From contig NZ_BOOY01000033.1 of NCBI RefSeq assembly GCF_016863475.1, positions 62,001 through 126,000 of the forward strand: a stretch of DNA of 64,000 nt, read 5' to 3'. Positions within the stretch are counted from its first letter, which is position 1, and each line of letters opens with the position of its first letter. Shown here one piece after another: positions 24,311 through 33,373 of the stretch. Below the pieces are notes generated by a model, which made no database searches, was not told the origin of the DNA, and saw only the letters and a list, made by a program, of their open reading frames with translations. Position numbers and translations under genes: made by a program. The DNA comes from Spirilliplanes yamanashiensis. GTDB lineage: Bacteria; Actinomycetota; Actinomycetes; Mycobacteriales; Micromonosporaceae.

Positions 24311-24852
24311 CGGGGTGCTCCCTCCGGGTCCAGGGCGGCGAGTTCCGCCGCCGAGCCGATGGCGCGCACGATGCGCGCCTCCAGGTCCAGCACCCCGGCG
24401 CGGGCGCGTTCGACGCCGGCGGGGCCGGTGACGCCGAGGACGTGCACGTAGAGGGTGCCGGTGCGCCGGTCGGCCTCGACGATGAGGCTGCCGGGGATCA
24501 GTGACACCGCCTCGGCGGTCAGCGTGAGGTTGAGGTCGGAGCCCACGCGCAGCGGCACGGCGATGATCGCGCTGCGCGGCGGCGGCCCGGGCCGGATCGC
24601 CAGCCAGGCGATCTGGGCGCTGGCGAGCAGCAGGTCGCGCAGGAACAGGGCGGTGAACACGGCGATCGGCCACGGCCGCAGGCGCCCGGCGAACGTGACG
24701 GGCGGCAGCGGGAACACGGCCAGCACGACGAGCGCCAGGACGATCCCGCCGGCGAGGGTGAGCGGGGTGAACGAGCCCCACAGCAGCAGCCACACGGCGA
24801 CGAGCCCGGCGACGGCGACGATGCGGTTGCGGCGGCGCAGGCGCGGGGTCAC
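24307..24852 (-). CDS. mnhE: Mrp-type Na+/H+ antiporter subunit E
   Basis: 181-aa subunit. Two or three N-terminal membrane segments (IVAVAGLVAVWLLLWGSF and so on) are followed by the conserved cytoplasmic part: LLASAQIAWLAIRPGPPP, LTLTAEAVSLIPGSLIVEAD and LYVHVLGV. GTG 24852 overlaps mnhD by 4 nt. Confidence 0.92.
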   Translation of the reverse strand: MTPRLRRRNRIVAVAGLVAVWLLLWGSFTPLTLAGGIVLALVVLAVFPLPPVTFAGRLRPWPIAVFTALFLRDLLLASAQIAWLAIRPGPPPRSAIIAVPLRVGSDLNLTLTAEAVSLIPGSLIVEADRRTGTLYVHVLGVTGPAGVERARAGVLDLEARIVRAIGSAAELAALDPEGAPR

Positions 24853-26345
24853 GGGATCACCGCCGACACGTACGGGGTGCGCTGGAGCAGGTCCTCGGCG
24901 GCGGTGGCGCTGACGTCGAACAGCGGCCCGGCGACGAGCGTCAGCCCGGCGCCGAACACCACCAGGGCCAGCGTGGAGCCGACCATCATGCGCGGCATCA
25001 GCCGGGTGGGGCCGGGGGCGGGCAGCGACGGGTGCGGGGTGCGCCAGAAGGCGAGGTTCCACACCCGGGCGATGGCGTACAGGGTGAGCAGGCTCGTGAC
25101 GACGCCGCCGGCGACGAGCGTCCAGGCCAGCGGGCCGCCCGTCTCGACGCCGGCCTGCAGCAGGCCGAGCTTGCCGAGGAAGCCGCTGAACGGCGGGATG
25201 CCGGCCAGGTTGAGCGCGGGCACGAGGAACAGCACGGCCAGCAGCGGCGACACCCGGGCCAGCCCGCCGAGCCGGTCGAGCGCGGTGGAGCCGCCGCGGC
25301 GCTCGACGAGGCCGGCGGCGAGGAACAGCGTGGTCTGCACGACGATGTGGTGCACGACGTAGAAGATGGCGCTGGACAGGCCGAGGCCGGTGCTGAGGCC
25401 GACGCCGAACAGCATGTAGCCGATGTGGCTGATGAGGGTGAACGACAGCAGCCGCTTGAGGTCGGCCTGGGCGACGGCGCCGAGGATGCCGACGACCATC
25501 GTCAGCAGCGCGACGATCATCAGCAGGTCGGCGACCCGGCCGCCGGGGAACAGCAGCGTCTCGGTGCGGATGATGGCGTACACCCCGACCTTGGTGAGCA
25601 GCCCGGCGAAGACGGCGGTGACGGGCGCGGGCGCGGTCGGGTAGCTGTCGGGCAGCCACGCCGACAGCGGGAACACGGCCGCCTTGATACCGAACGCGAG
25701 CAGCAGCATGGCCTGCAGCACCAGGCGCAGGCCGTCGGGCAGCGCGTCGAGGCGGCCGACGAGCTGGGCCAGGTTGAGCGTGCCGGTGGCGGCGTACACG
25801 AGCCCGATGGCGGTGAGGAAGATCAGCGAGGAGAGCAGGCTGACCACCACGTACGTGGTGCCGGCCCGGATCCGCGGCGCGGTGCTGCCGAGGGTCAGCA
25901 GCACGTACGAGGCGACGAGCAGGATCTCGAAGCCGACGTACAGGTTGAACAGGTCGCCGGACAGGAACGCGTTCATGACACCGGCGGTGAGGATCAGGTA
26001 CGTCGGGTGGTACACCGACAGCGGCGTCTCCTCGTCGCCGTCGGCCATGCCCTGGCCGATGGAGTAGACGAGCACGCACAGCGTCACGGCGGCGGACACC
26101 ACGCACATGAGCGCGGCCAGCTGGTCGGCGACGAGCACGATGCCGAGCGGCCCCCAGCCGCCGACGGCGACGACGAGCGCGCCCTCGCCGGTGGCCAGCC
26201 ACAGCAGCGCGCACGCCACGACGAGGGTGGCGGTGAGCACGGTGAGGCTGACGGTGCGCTGGGCCCGGGGGCGGCGCACGAGCAGCAGGGTCAGGGCCGC
26301 ACCGAGCAGCGGCATGACCACGGGCAGCGGGACGAGCCACGTCAT
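24849..26345 (-). CDS. mnhD: Mrp-type Na+/H+ antiporter subunit D
   Basis: 498-aa NuoM/N-like proton-translocating subunit with about 14 membrane helices. Key family elements are FEILLVASYVLLTLGS with the proton-path Glu, the conserved lysine in GIKAAVFPLSAWLPDSYP, LLTKVGVYAIIRTETL, and ADLKRLLSFTLISHIGYMLF. ATG 26345 overlaps mnhC by 4 nt. Confidence 0.95.
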   Translation of the reverse strand: MTWLVPLPVVMPLLGAALTLLLVRRPRAQRTVSLTVLTATLVVACALLWLATGEGALVVAVGGWGPLGIVLVADQLAALMCVVSAAVTLCVLVYSIGQGMADGDEETPLSVYHPTYLILTAGVMNAFLSGDLFNLYVGFEILLVASYVLLTLGSTAPRIRAGTTYVVVSLLSSLIFLTAIGLVYAATGTLNLAQLVGRLDALPDGLRLVLQAMLLLAFGIKAAVFPLSAWLPDSYPTAPAPVTAVFAGLLTKVGVYAIIRTETLLFPGGRVADLLMIVALLTMVVGILGAVAQADLKRLLSFTLISHIGYMLFGVGLSTGLGLSSAIFYVVHHIVVQTTLFLAAGLVERRGGSTALDRLGGLARVSPLLAVLFLVPALNLAGIPPFSGFLGKLGLLQAGVETGGPLAWTLVAGGVVTSLLTLYAIARVWNLAFWRTPHPSLPAPGPTRLMPRMMVGSTLALVVFGAGLTLVAGPLFDVSATAAEDLLQRTPYVSAVIP

Positions 26346-26755
26346 GCGCTGCCCCGCACGTGCTCGTCGGAGGTGTCGGCGGTGCCGGGTCCCTCGTCGC
26401 GCTCGGCGAGCACCATGATGCGCCGGTCCTCGACGTCGTCCTGCACCTCGTCGTGGCCGACCAGGTGGCGGCTGCGGTAGGCGAGGGCGAGCAGGAACGC
26501 GGTCATGCCGAGGGTGATGACGATGGCGGTGAGGATCATGGCCTGGGGCAGCGGGTCGCTCATGCCCTCCTCCGGGGTGGCGCCGACGATCGGGGCGTCG
26601 CCGGCCCGGCCGCCGAGCAGGATCAGGACGTTGGCGCCGTGGCCGAGCAGGATCACCCCGATGAGGACGCGGGTGAGGCTGCGTTCCAGCAGCAGCGTGA
26701 CCCCGGTGGCGAACAGCACGCCGACGAGCAGCACGTACACGAGGTTGGGGGTCAC
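26342..26755 (-). CDS. mnhC: Mrp-type Na+/H+ antiporter subunit C
   Basis: 137-aa NuoK-like subunit. Its three membrane segments include LVGVLFATGVTLLLERSLTR, IGVILLGHGANVLIL and AMILTAIVITLGMTAFLLAL. A charged cytoplasmic tail of about 35 residues (HDEVQDDVEDRRIMVL) follows. GTG 26755 overlaps mnhA by 4 nt. Confidence 0.94.
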   Translation of the reverse strand: MTPNLVYVLLVGVLFATGVTLLLERSLTRVLIGVILLGHGANVLILLGGRAGDAPIVGATPEEGMSDPLPQAMILTAIVITLGMTAFLLALAYRSRHLVGHDEVQDDVEDRRIMVLAERDEGPGTADTSDEHVRGSA

Positions 26756-29505
26756 GCGGCCTCCTCCGGTTCGGACATCTGGCGGTCCATCTCGGCGCCG
26801 AGGCTGCGCAGGATGTCGAGCACGAGCCCGACGACGATCAGGTACACCCCGATGTCGAAGAACGTGGACGTCACCAGGTGGACGTGGCCGAGCACCGGCA
26901 GGTGCAGGTCCACGATGGCGCTCTGCAGGATCTGCCCGCCGAACGGCAGCGCGGCCAGGCCGGTGCCGACGCTGACGAACAGCCCGGTGCCGAGCACCTT
27001 GCCGGCGTCGACGGGCGCGGCCGCGTTCAGCTCGTCGCGGCCGCCGGCCAGGTAGCGCACGGCCAGGGCGAGCGCGGCGACGAGGCCGCCCGCGAAGCCG
27101 CCGCCGGGCGCGTCGTGCCCGGAGAACAGGAGGTACAGCGAGAACAGCACGATGACGTGGAAGATCAGCCGCGTCACCACCTGCAGCACGATGGACTGCT
27201 GGGCGGCGCCGGTGGCGGTGCGCAGCCAGCCGGTGCCCGGGCCGGGCGGCGGGGCGGGCGCCCGCTGCCGCAGGTCCGCCGAGCGGCGGAAGATGAGGCT
27301 GGCGACGCCGGTCGCGGCGACCACCAGCACGGAGATCTCGCCCATGGTGTCCCAGGCGCGGATGTCGACGAGGATGACGTTGACGACGTTGTCGCCGCCG
27401 CCGTACGAGACGGCCAGGTCGGGGAAGCCGAGGCTGACCGGCCGCGCCTGCCGGCCGGCGGCCGCCACGTACGCCATCGCGGCGGCGACCGCGCCGACCG
27501 CGACGCCGATGGCGACCCGCACCAGGCGGCTGCCGCGCAGCGGCCGCTCGGAGAACGTGGCGGGCAGGCGGCGCAGCACCAGCACGAACATGACGATCGT
27601 GGCGGTCTCGACGAGCGCCTGGGTGAGCGCCAGGTCGGGCGCGCCGTGCAGGATGAACAGGACCGCGACGGCGTACCCGGCGACCCCGACGAGGATCATG
27701 GCGGTGAGCCGCCGGTGGGCGCGGGCCGCGCCGATCGCGGCGACGGCGACCACCGCGCCGACCACGGCCTGCAGCGGGGTGTCCCAGGGGCGCAGCGCCA
27801 CCGGCCACGGGGCGCCGGCCAGCAGCGCCACCCCGGCCAGCACCACCATGACCAGCAGGATCACGCCGAGGTAGAACGGCAGCGAGCCGCGCTGGGTGGC
27901 GCCGGTCAGCTCGACGGCGAGCCGGTCGACGCCGTGCATCAGCCGGTCGTAGGCCGCGGTGCCGGCGGGCGGACGCTCGGCGGCGTCGCGCGAGCGCCGC
28001 CGGGTGGCGGCGAAGACGGCGGCCCCGGCCGTGACGGCCACGGCCGACAGCCCGAGGGGTACGGACAGGCCGTGCCACAGCGCCAGGTGGTAGCCGGGGC
28101 CGGGCAGCCCGGCCGCGTACGGGGCGAGCAGCCCGTCCACCACGGGCGCGGCCAGGCCGGCGGCGAGCCCGGCGGCGGCGAGCAGGGCGGCGGGGGCGAG
28201 CAGCGCCGGCCCGGGCGGCAGCGCCTCCGACGGCTTGGCGCCGCCGAACGCGCCCCACACGAAGCGGGCGCTGTACGCGACGGTGAGCGCGGACCCGGCG
28301 ACGAGCCCGGCCAGCACGGCGGTGTCCAGCGGCGCGCCGGTGGCGAACGCGGCGAACACGGCCTCCTTGCCGACGAACCCGGCCAGCGGCGGCAGCCCGG
28401 CCATGGACGCCGCGGCCAGCACGCCGACCGCCGCCAGCGCGGGCATCCGCCGCCCGAGGCCGGACAGCTCGCGCAGGTCGCGGGTGCCGGTGACGTGGTC
28501 GACGACGCCGACGACCAGGAACAGGGCGCTCTTGAACAGGGCGTGCGCCAGCACCATGGCGGCGCCGGCGAGCGCGGCGGTGCGGGTGCCGGTGCCGAGC
28601 ACCGCCACGAGCAGCCCGAGCTGGCTGACCGTGCCGTACGCCAGCAGCAGTTTCAGGTCGTGCTCGCGCAGCGCGCGCCACCCGCCGTACAGCAGGGTGG
28701 CCAGCCCGGCGGTGACCGCGACCGCCTGCCAGACCGCGCTCACGGCGAACGCCGGGGTGAGCAGCGCGACCAGGAAGACGCCGGCCTTGACCATCGCGGC
28801 GGCGTGCAGGTACGCGCTGACCGGGGTGGGCGCCGCCATCGCCGCGGGCAGCCAGAACTGGAACGGCACGAGCGCGGACTTGCTGAGCGCGCCGAGCAGG
28901 ATCAGCACGGCCGCCACGGTGAGCAGCGGACCGGACGGCAGGTCGCCCGCGATCACCGACCAGCGGTACGACCCGGCGTGCTCGCCCAGCACGATGAACC
29001 CGACCAGCATCGCCAGCCCGCCGAACGTGGTGACCAGCAGCGCCTGCAGGGCGGCCCGCCGGCCGGCCCGGCGGGCGGCGTCGTGGCCGATGAGCAGGTA
29101 CGACAGGACGGTGGTGAGCTCCCAGAAGACGTAGAGCAGCAGCAGGTCGTCGGCGACGACGAGCCCGAGCATGGCCCCGGCGAACGCGACGAACAGCGCG
29201 GCGAACCGGCCCAGCCCCGCGTCGTCGGGGGCGAAGTAGCGGGCGCTGTAGGCGAGCACCAGCGCGCCGACGCCGCCGACCAGCACGACCATCAGCCGCC
29301 CCAGCGCGCCCATGTGCAGCGCCACCTCGAGGCCGAGCTGCGGCACCCACGGGTGGGTCTCGGTGGCGGTGGCGGTGGTCAGCGCCCAGCCGAGCGCGGC
29401 GGCGGGCGCCAGGGCGAGCAGGTAGAGGGCGCGCCGGCCGAGCGCCCGCACCAGCGACGGGGCGAGGACGGCGGCGAGCGCGTGGACAGCCAGCAGTACG
29501 AGCAC
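26752..29505 (-). CDS. mnhA: Mrp-type Na+/H+ antiporter subunit A with fused subunit B domain
   Basis: 917-aa core subunit. The first ~500 residues are NuoL-like, with FWELTTVLSYLLIGHD, ALSKSALVPFQFWLPAAMAA and LLAYGTVSQLGLLV. The MrpA-specific part has DLALTQALVETATIVMFVLV and VNVILVDIRAWDTMGEI. The last ~140 residues are MrpB (VTRLIFHVIVLFSLYLLFSG then APGGGFAGGLVAALALAV), explaining why no separate B gene exists. GTG 29505 follows a GGGGGG ribosome site. It is first of the tightly overlapping antiporter genes and lies 39 nt behind a KhtT-like gene on the same strand. Confidence 0.95.
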   Translation of the reverse strand: MLVLLAVHALAAVLAPSLVRALGRRALYLLALAPAAALGWALTTATATETHPWVPQLGLEVALHMGALGRLMVVLVGGVGALVLAYSARYFAPDDAGLGRFAALFVAFAGAMLGLVVADDLLLLYVFWELTTVLSYLLIGHDAARRAGRRAALQALLVTTFGGLAMLVGFIVLGEHAGSYRWSVIAGDLPSGPLLTVAAVLILLGALSKSALVPFQFWLPAAMAAPTPVSAYLHAAAMVKAGVFLVALLTPAFAVSAVWQAVAVTAGLATLLYGGWRALREHDLKLLLAYGTVSQLGLLVAVLGTGTRTAALAGAAMVLAHALFKSALFLVVGVVDHVTGTRDLRELSGLGRRMPALAAVGVLAAASMAGLPPLAGFVGKEAVFAAFATGAPLDTAVLAGLVAGSALTVAYSARFVWGAFGGAKPSEALPPGPALLAPAALLAAAGLAAGLAAPVVDGLLAPYAAGLPGPGYHLALWHGLSVPLGLSAVAVTAGAAVFAATRRRSRDAAERPPAGTAAYDRLMHGVDRLAVELTGATQRGSLPFYLGVILLVMVVLAGVALLAGAPWPVALRPWDTPLQAVVGAVVAVAAIGAARAHRRLTAMILVGVAGYAVAVLFILHGAPDLALTQALVETATIVMFVLVLRRLPATFSERPLRGSRLVRVAIGVAVGAVAAAMAYVAAAGRQARPVSLGFPDLAVSYGGGDNVVNVILVDIRAWDTMGEISVLVVAATGVASLIFRRSADLRQRAPAPPPGPGTGWLRTATGAAQQSIVLQVVTRLIFHVIVLFSLYLLFSGHDAPGGGFAGGLVAALALAVRYLAGGRDELNAAAPVDAGKVLGTGLFVSVGTGLAALPFGGQILQSAIVDLHLPVLGHVHLVTSTFFDIGVYLIVVGLVLDILRSLGAEMDRQMSEPEEAA

Positions 29506-29544
29506 ACGCCCCCCAGGCGGTAGCCCCGCGCGGTGGGGGCAGGA

Positions 29545-30018
29545 TCAGGACATCGTCAGCAGCGCGCCGAGCGCGGCCGTTCCGGCGGTCGTGCCGGCGG
29601 CCACCACCTCGTCGTCGCGGTCCAGCGCGAGGTCGGCGGCCGGGGCCGGGATCACCCGGCCGTCCCGGACGACCGCGATCACGGACACTTCGGGGGGCAG
29701 CGGGTCGGGCAGCGGCAGCCCGTCGTACGGGGACCCGGCCGGCACCCGGACGCGGACCACGGCCATGCCGGGCACCTGCCGTTCCAGGTCGGCGACGTGC
29801 TCCCGGGTCACCTCGGCGCAGAGCAGGTCGGCGGCGGCGTGCGCCTCGTCGCGCTCCAGCACGACGGTGTGCAGCACCGCGTCGCCGTCGTCGGGGTGGT
29901 AGATCACCACCTCGCGGCGGCCGCTCAGGTGGGACACGACGCCGACCGTCTGGCCGTGGGCGGTGCCGAAGCGCTGCACCACGCCGAGGCCGGGCAGCAC
30001 GCTGCGTTCCAGTTCCAC
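29545..30018 (-). CDS. KhtT-like cation/proton antiporter regulatory subunit
   Basis: 157-aa soluble protein. The N-terminus ELERSVLPGLGVVQRFGTAHG matches KhtT/YhaT-type regulators. The C-terminal ~70 residues form a TrkA-C (RCK-C) domain: PYDGLPLPDPLPPEVSVIAV, then DLALDRDDEVVAAG. KhtT proteins regulate the K+/H+ antiporter KhtU and respond to pH and nucleotides. No KhtU gene is present here; the gene lies 39 nt before mnhA on the same strand and is probably cotranscribed. A regulatory role on the Mrp complex is therefore an attractive inference. GTG 30018 follows GGAGG. Confidence 0.85.
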   Translation of the reverse strand: MELERSVLPGLGVVQRFGTAHGQTVGVVSHLSGRREVVIYHPDDGDAVLHTVVLERDEAHAAADLLCAEVTREHVADLERQVPGMAVVRVRVPAGSPYDGLPLPDPLPPEVSVIAVVRDGRVIPAPAADLALDRDDEVVAAGTTAGTAALGALLTMS

Positions 30019-30164
30019 GCCCCGACCTCCCGTCCGGCTCTGCGGTGTCCGGCTCCCAGGTTGCCCGGGCGGTTTGACGGGCCTCCCCCGGCTTCGTGAC
30101 GGTCTCGTGACACCCGGCGATCCCCGGGCCGCGGCGCCGGTGGCCCGCGCCGCGCCGGCCGTGT

Positions 30165-30170
30165 GACAGT
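30165..30170 (+). promoter_or_regulatory. Possible leaderless -10 of the GMC oxidoreductase gene
   Basis: GACAGT, a weak match to TAnnnT, with 6 nt to GTG 30177. Confidence 0.3.
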
Positions 30171-30176
30171 GGGGGC

Positions 30177-31856
30177 GTGACCGACTACGACGTGGTGGTC
30201 GTCGGCAGCGGGTTCGGCGGCAGCGTGGCCGCGCTGCGGCTGGCGGAGAAGGGCTACCGGGTGGGCGTGCTGGAGGCCGGCCGCCGGTTCACCCCCGCGA
30301 CGATGCCGCGCACGTCGTGGGACCTGCGCACCTTCCTCTGGGCGCCGCGGCTGGGGCTGCGCGGGATGCAGCGGATCACCCTGCTGCGCGACGTGGTGGT
30401 GCTGTCGGCGGCGGGCGTCGGCGGCGGCTCGCTGGTGTACGCCAACACGCTCTACACCCCGCCGCCGGAGGTGTACGCGGACCCGCAGTGGGCGCACATC
30501 ACCGACTGGGCGGCCGAGCTGGCGCCGCACTACGCGCAGGCGTCGCGGATGCTGGGCGTGGTCGAGCAGCCGTCGACGACGCCGGCGGACGCCGTGATGG
30601 CGCGGGTGGCGGCCGAGATGGGCGTGGGCCACACGTTCCGGCGTACCCCGGTGGGGGTGTTCTTCGGCGCCCCGGGCGTGCGGGTGCCCGACCCGTACTT
30701 CGGCGGGGCCGGCCCGGCGCGCACCGGGTGCCTGGAGTGCGGCGACTGCATGATCGGCTGCCGGTACGGGGCGAAGAACCGGCTCGACCTCAACTACCTG
30801 CACCTGGCCGAGGGGCTGGGCGCGGAGGTGCACCCGGACACGACGGTGACGGCGCTGCGGCCCGCGCCGGGCGGCTGGGCGGTGCACGCCGGCCCGCGGG
30901 TGTTCCGGTGCCGCGACGTGGTGCTGGCCGCCGGGGCGCTGGGCACCCAGCGGCTGCTGCACGCCATGCGGGACACCGGCGTGCTGCCCGGGCTGTCGGA
31001 CCGGCTGGGGGCGCTGACCCGCACCAACTCCGAGGCGCTGCTCGGCGCCACCGCGCCGCGGGTGCCGGCGGCGCCGTTCTCGCGCGGGGTGGCGATCACG
31101 TCGTCGTTCCACCCGGAGCCGCACACCCACGTCGAACCCGTCCGGTACGGCCCCGGCAGCAACGCCATGGGCCTGCTGTCGACGCTGCTCGTGGACGGCG
31201 GCGGCGGGCGGGCCCGACGGCTGGCCCGGTTCGCCGGCCAGGCGCTGCGGCACCCGCGGCGGCTGCTGCGCACGCTGGACCGCCGGCGGTGGAGCGAGCG
31301 CACCGTCATCGCCCTGGTGATGCAGAGCGTCGACAACTCGCTGACGGTGCGGCGCACCCGGCGCGGGCGGCTGACGACCGGGCGCGGGCACGGCCCGCCG
31401 AACCCGGTGTGGCTGCCGGTCGGCCACGAGGTGGTGCGCCGGGTCGCCGCCCACCTCGGCGGGGTCGCCGGCGGCTCGATGTTCGACCTGGTCAACGTGC
31501 CGATGACCGCGCACGTGCTGGGCGGCGCGGTGATCGGCGACTCCCCCGCCACCGGCGTGGTCGACCCGTACCACCGGGTGTACGGGTACCCGGGCCTGCA
31601 CGTCGCCGACGGCGCGGCGGTGCCCGCGAACCTGGGCGTGAACCCGGCGCTGACGATCACGGCGCTCGCCGAGCGGGCGTTCGCGCTGTGGCCGAACGCG
31701 GGCGAGGCCGACCCGCGCCCCACCACCGGCTACGTGCGGCTCGACCCGGTGCCGCCGCGTCGGCCCGCCGTCCCGCCGCACGCCCCGGCCGCGCTGCGGC
31801 TGCGGCCGCGCGACACTGTGCGGGACCCATCCCCCACCGGCACGGAGGCTCCCTGA
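30177..31856 (+). CDS. GMC-family oxidoreductase (cholesterol oxidase-like)
   Basis: 559-aa FAD enzyme. The N-terminal Rossmann motif VVVVGSGFGGSVAALRLAEKG is followed by AAGVGGGSLVYANTLY. A cysteine cluster, CLECGDCMIGCRYGAKNRLD (about 184-203), marks the actinobacterial cholesterol-oxidase-like branch. The C-terminal flavin segment is LHVADGAAVPANLGVNPALT. No signal peptide is present. The substrate could be a steroid or another secondary alcohol. The TGA overlaps the ATG of the downstream SDR by one base, so the two probably act in one pathway. Confidence 0.88.
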   Translation: MTDYDVVVVGSGFGGSVAALRLAEKGYRVGVLEAGRRFTPATMPRTSWDLRTFLWAPRLGLRGMQRITLLRDVVVLSAAGVGGGSLVYANTLYTPPPEVYADPQWAHITDWAAELAPHYAQASRMLGVVEQPSTTPADAVMARVAAEMGVGHTFRRTPVGVFFGAPGVRVPDPYFGGAGPARTGCLECGDCMIGCRYGAKNRLDLNYLHLAEGLGAEVHPDTTVTALRPAPGGWAVHAGPRVFRCRDVVLAAGALGTQRLLHAMRDTGVLPGLSDRLGALTRTNSEALLGATAPRVPAAPFSRGVAITSSFHPEPHTHVEPVRYGPGSNAMGLLSTLLVDGGGGRARRLARFAGQALRHPRRLLRTLDRRRWSERTVIALVMQSVDNSLTVRRTRRGRLTTGRGHGPPNPVWLPVGHEVVRRVAAHLGGVAGGSMFDLVNVPMTAHVLGGAVIGDSPATGVVDPYHRVYGYPGLHVADGAAVPANLGVNPALTITALAERAFALWPNAGEADPRPTTGYVRLDPVPPRRPAVPPHAPAALRLRPRDTVRDPSPTGTEAP

Positions 31857-32650
31857 TGGATCTGCAGCTGCGCGACAAGGTCGCCGTGGTCACCGGCGGC
31901 AGCGCCGGCATCGGCCTGGCCGTGGCGGCCGGGCTGGCCGCCGAGGGCGTGCACGTGGCGATCTGCGGCCGCGACCCCGGCCGGCTGGCCGAGGCGGCCG
32001 ACGGGCTGCGCGCCGCGCACGGCGTGCGGGTGCTGCCGGTCGAGGCGGACGTGGCCGCCGCCGACGGCACCGACCGGCTCGCCGCCGCCGTGGCCGCCGA
32101 GTTCGGCGGCGCCGACATCCTCGTCAACAACGCCGGCACCGGCAGCGAGGAGACCATCCTGGCCGCGCCGGACGAGCGCTGGCAGGCGTACTGGGACCTG
32201 CACGTCATGGCCGCGGTGCGGCTGGCGCGCACCCTCGCGCCGGGCATGCAGGCCCGCGGCGGCGGGGTGATCCTGCACAACGCGTCCATCTGCGCCACCC
32301 AGCCGCTGTACTACGAGCCGATCTACAACGTGACCAAGGCGGCGCTGGTGATGTTCTCCAAGTGCCTCGCCGCCGAGCTGATCGGCTCGAACATCCGGGT
32401 CAACGCCGTCAACCCTGGCCTGGTCATGACCGGCGACTGGGTGAAGACCGCCAAGGCGCTCACCGCGGGCACCGACCAGACCTGGGAGCAGTACCTGCAG
32501 AAGATCGCCGACGACAACGCGCCGATCGGGCGGTTCGCCACCCCCGAGGAGGTGGCCGACACGTTCGTCTTCCTCTGCTCGCCGCGGGCCGGCTACACGG
32601 TGGGCTCCACCGTCTACGTCGACGGCGGCTGGCTGCGCACCACCACCTAG
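31856..32650 (+). CDS. Short-chain dehydrogenase/reductase
   Basis: 264-aa classical SDR. It has the NAD(P) motif VVTGGSAGIGLAVA, the structural NNAG in ILVNNAGTG, the catalytic Asn/Ser region HNASIC, and YNVTK carrying the catalytic Tyr and Lys. The end GSTVYVDGGWLR is typical. CGRDP after the second strand suggests NADP preference (inference). ATG 31856 follows GGAGG and overlaps the GMC gene stop. Confidence 0.93.
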   Translation: MDLQLRDKVAVVTGGSAGIGLAVAAGLAAEGVHVAICGRDPGRLAEAADGLRAAHGVRVLPVEADVAAADGTDRLAAAVAAEFGGADILVNNAGTGSEETILAAPDERWQAYWDLHVMAAVRLARTLAPGMQARGGGVILHNASICATQPLYYEPIYNVTKAALVMFSKCLAAELIGSNIRVNAVNPGLVMTGDWVKTAKALTAGTDQTWEQYLQKIADDNAPIGRFATPEEVADTFVFLCSPRAGYTVGSTVYVDGGWLRTTT

Positions 32651-32655
32651 CAGGG

Positions 32656-32684
32656 CTTTCAGCCGGCGTTAGGTGGGCTGAAAG
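32656..32684 (+). terminator. Hairpin after the GMC-SDR pair
   Basis: CTTTCAGCC and GGCTGAAAG form a perfect 9-bp stem with an 11-nt loop, 5 nt after the SDR stop. No U-tract follows. It could also be an operator for the next operon. Confidence 0.55.
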
Positions 32685-32707
32685 AGGGCGGCCGCAGAGT
32701 TCCCGGC

Positions 32708-33373
32708 ATGACCAACACCTCACTGCACAAGCTCACCGGCGCCGCACTGATCGGCTCCTTCGTCCTGTCCCTCGCCGGCGGCGTCGCCCACCCGATCGTC
32801 GACGGCCAGTCGCACTCCGTCGCCGCCCTGACCGCCCCCGCCTCGCCGTGGGCGCAGCTGCTCATCTACGCGGGCGCCCTGCTGCTCATGGTCGGCCTGC
32901 CCGGCATGTTCGTGTGGCTGCGGCCGCACGTCGGCCGCGTCGGCATGATCGGCATCGCGCTCTACTTCCTGGGCAACGCGCTCAGCGCGCAGAGCCACCT
33001 CGTCGTCGAGGCGTTCGTCGCCCCGGCCATCGCCGCCGACCCGGCCGCCCGGCACCTCATCGCCTCCGACGGCACCATCGTCGACTCGCCGGCGTTCCTC
33101 GCCCTCATGCTCGGCGGCGCCCTGGTCTTCCAGCTGGGCCTCGTGCTCACCGGCATCGGCCTGTTCCGCTCCGGCGTCGTGTCGCGCTGGGTCGGCGTCC
33201 TGGTCACCGGCGGGGCGCTGCTCACGCTCGTGCCGCTGCCCGAGATCCCCGTCGTCAGCGGCCTCATCATCGAGCTGCCCCGCGGGCTGGCCGTCGCGAT
33301 CGTCGGCTACCTGATGATCCGCGCCGCGGGCGCCGTCCGGACCCCCGCCACCCGGGAGCTGGTGACCGCGTGA
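32708..33373 (+). CDS. Six-TM membrane protein paired with hemerythrin
   Basis: 221-aa protein with six likely membrane helices: about 10-30, 48-70, 77-95, 130-152, 160-180 and 187-208. A periplasmic stretch lies between helices three and four. It resembles DUF4386-like proteins in layout but has no diagnostic motif I can vouch for. Its stop overlaps the GTG of the hemerythrin gene, implying coupled synthesis and a possible shared role in oxygen, nitric oxide or iron handling (inference). ATG 32708 has CAGAGT 7 nt upstream and no Shine-Dalgarno. Confidence 0.7.
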   Translation: MTNTSLHKLTGAALIGSFVLSLAGGVAHPIVDGQSHSVAALTAPASPWAQLLIYAGALLLMVGLPGMFVWLRPHVGRVGMIGIALYFLGNALSAQSHLVVEAFVAPAIAADPAARHLIASDGTIVDSPAFLALMLGGALVFQLGLVLTGIGLFRSGVVSRWVGVLVTGGALLTLVPLPEIPVVSGLIIELPRGLAVAIVGYLMIRAAGAVRTPATRELVTA

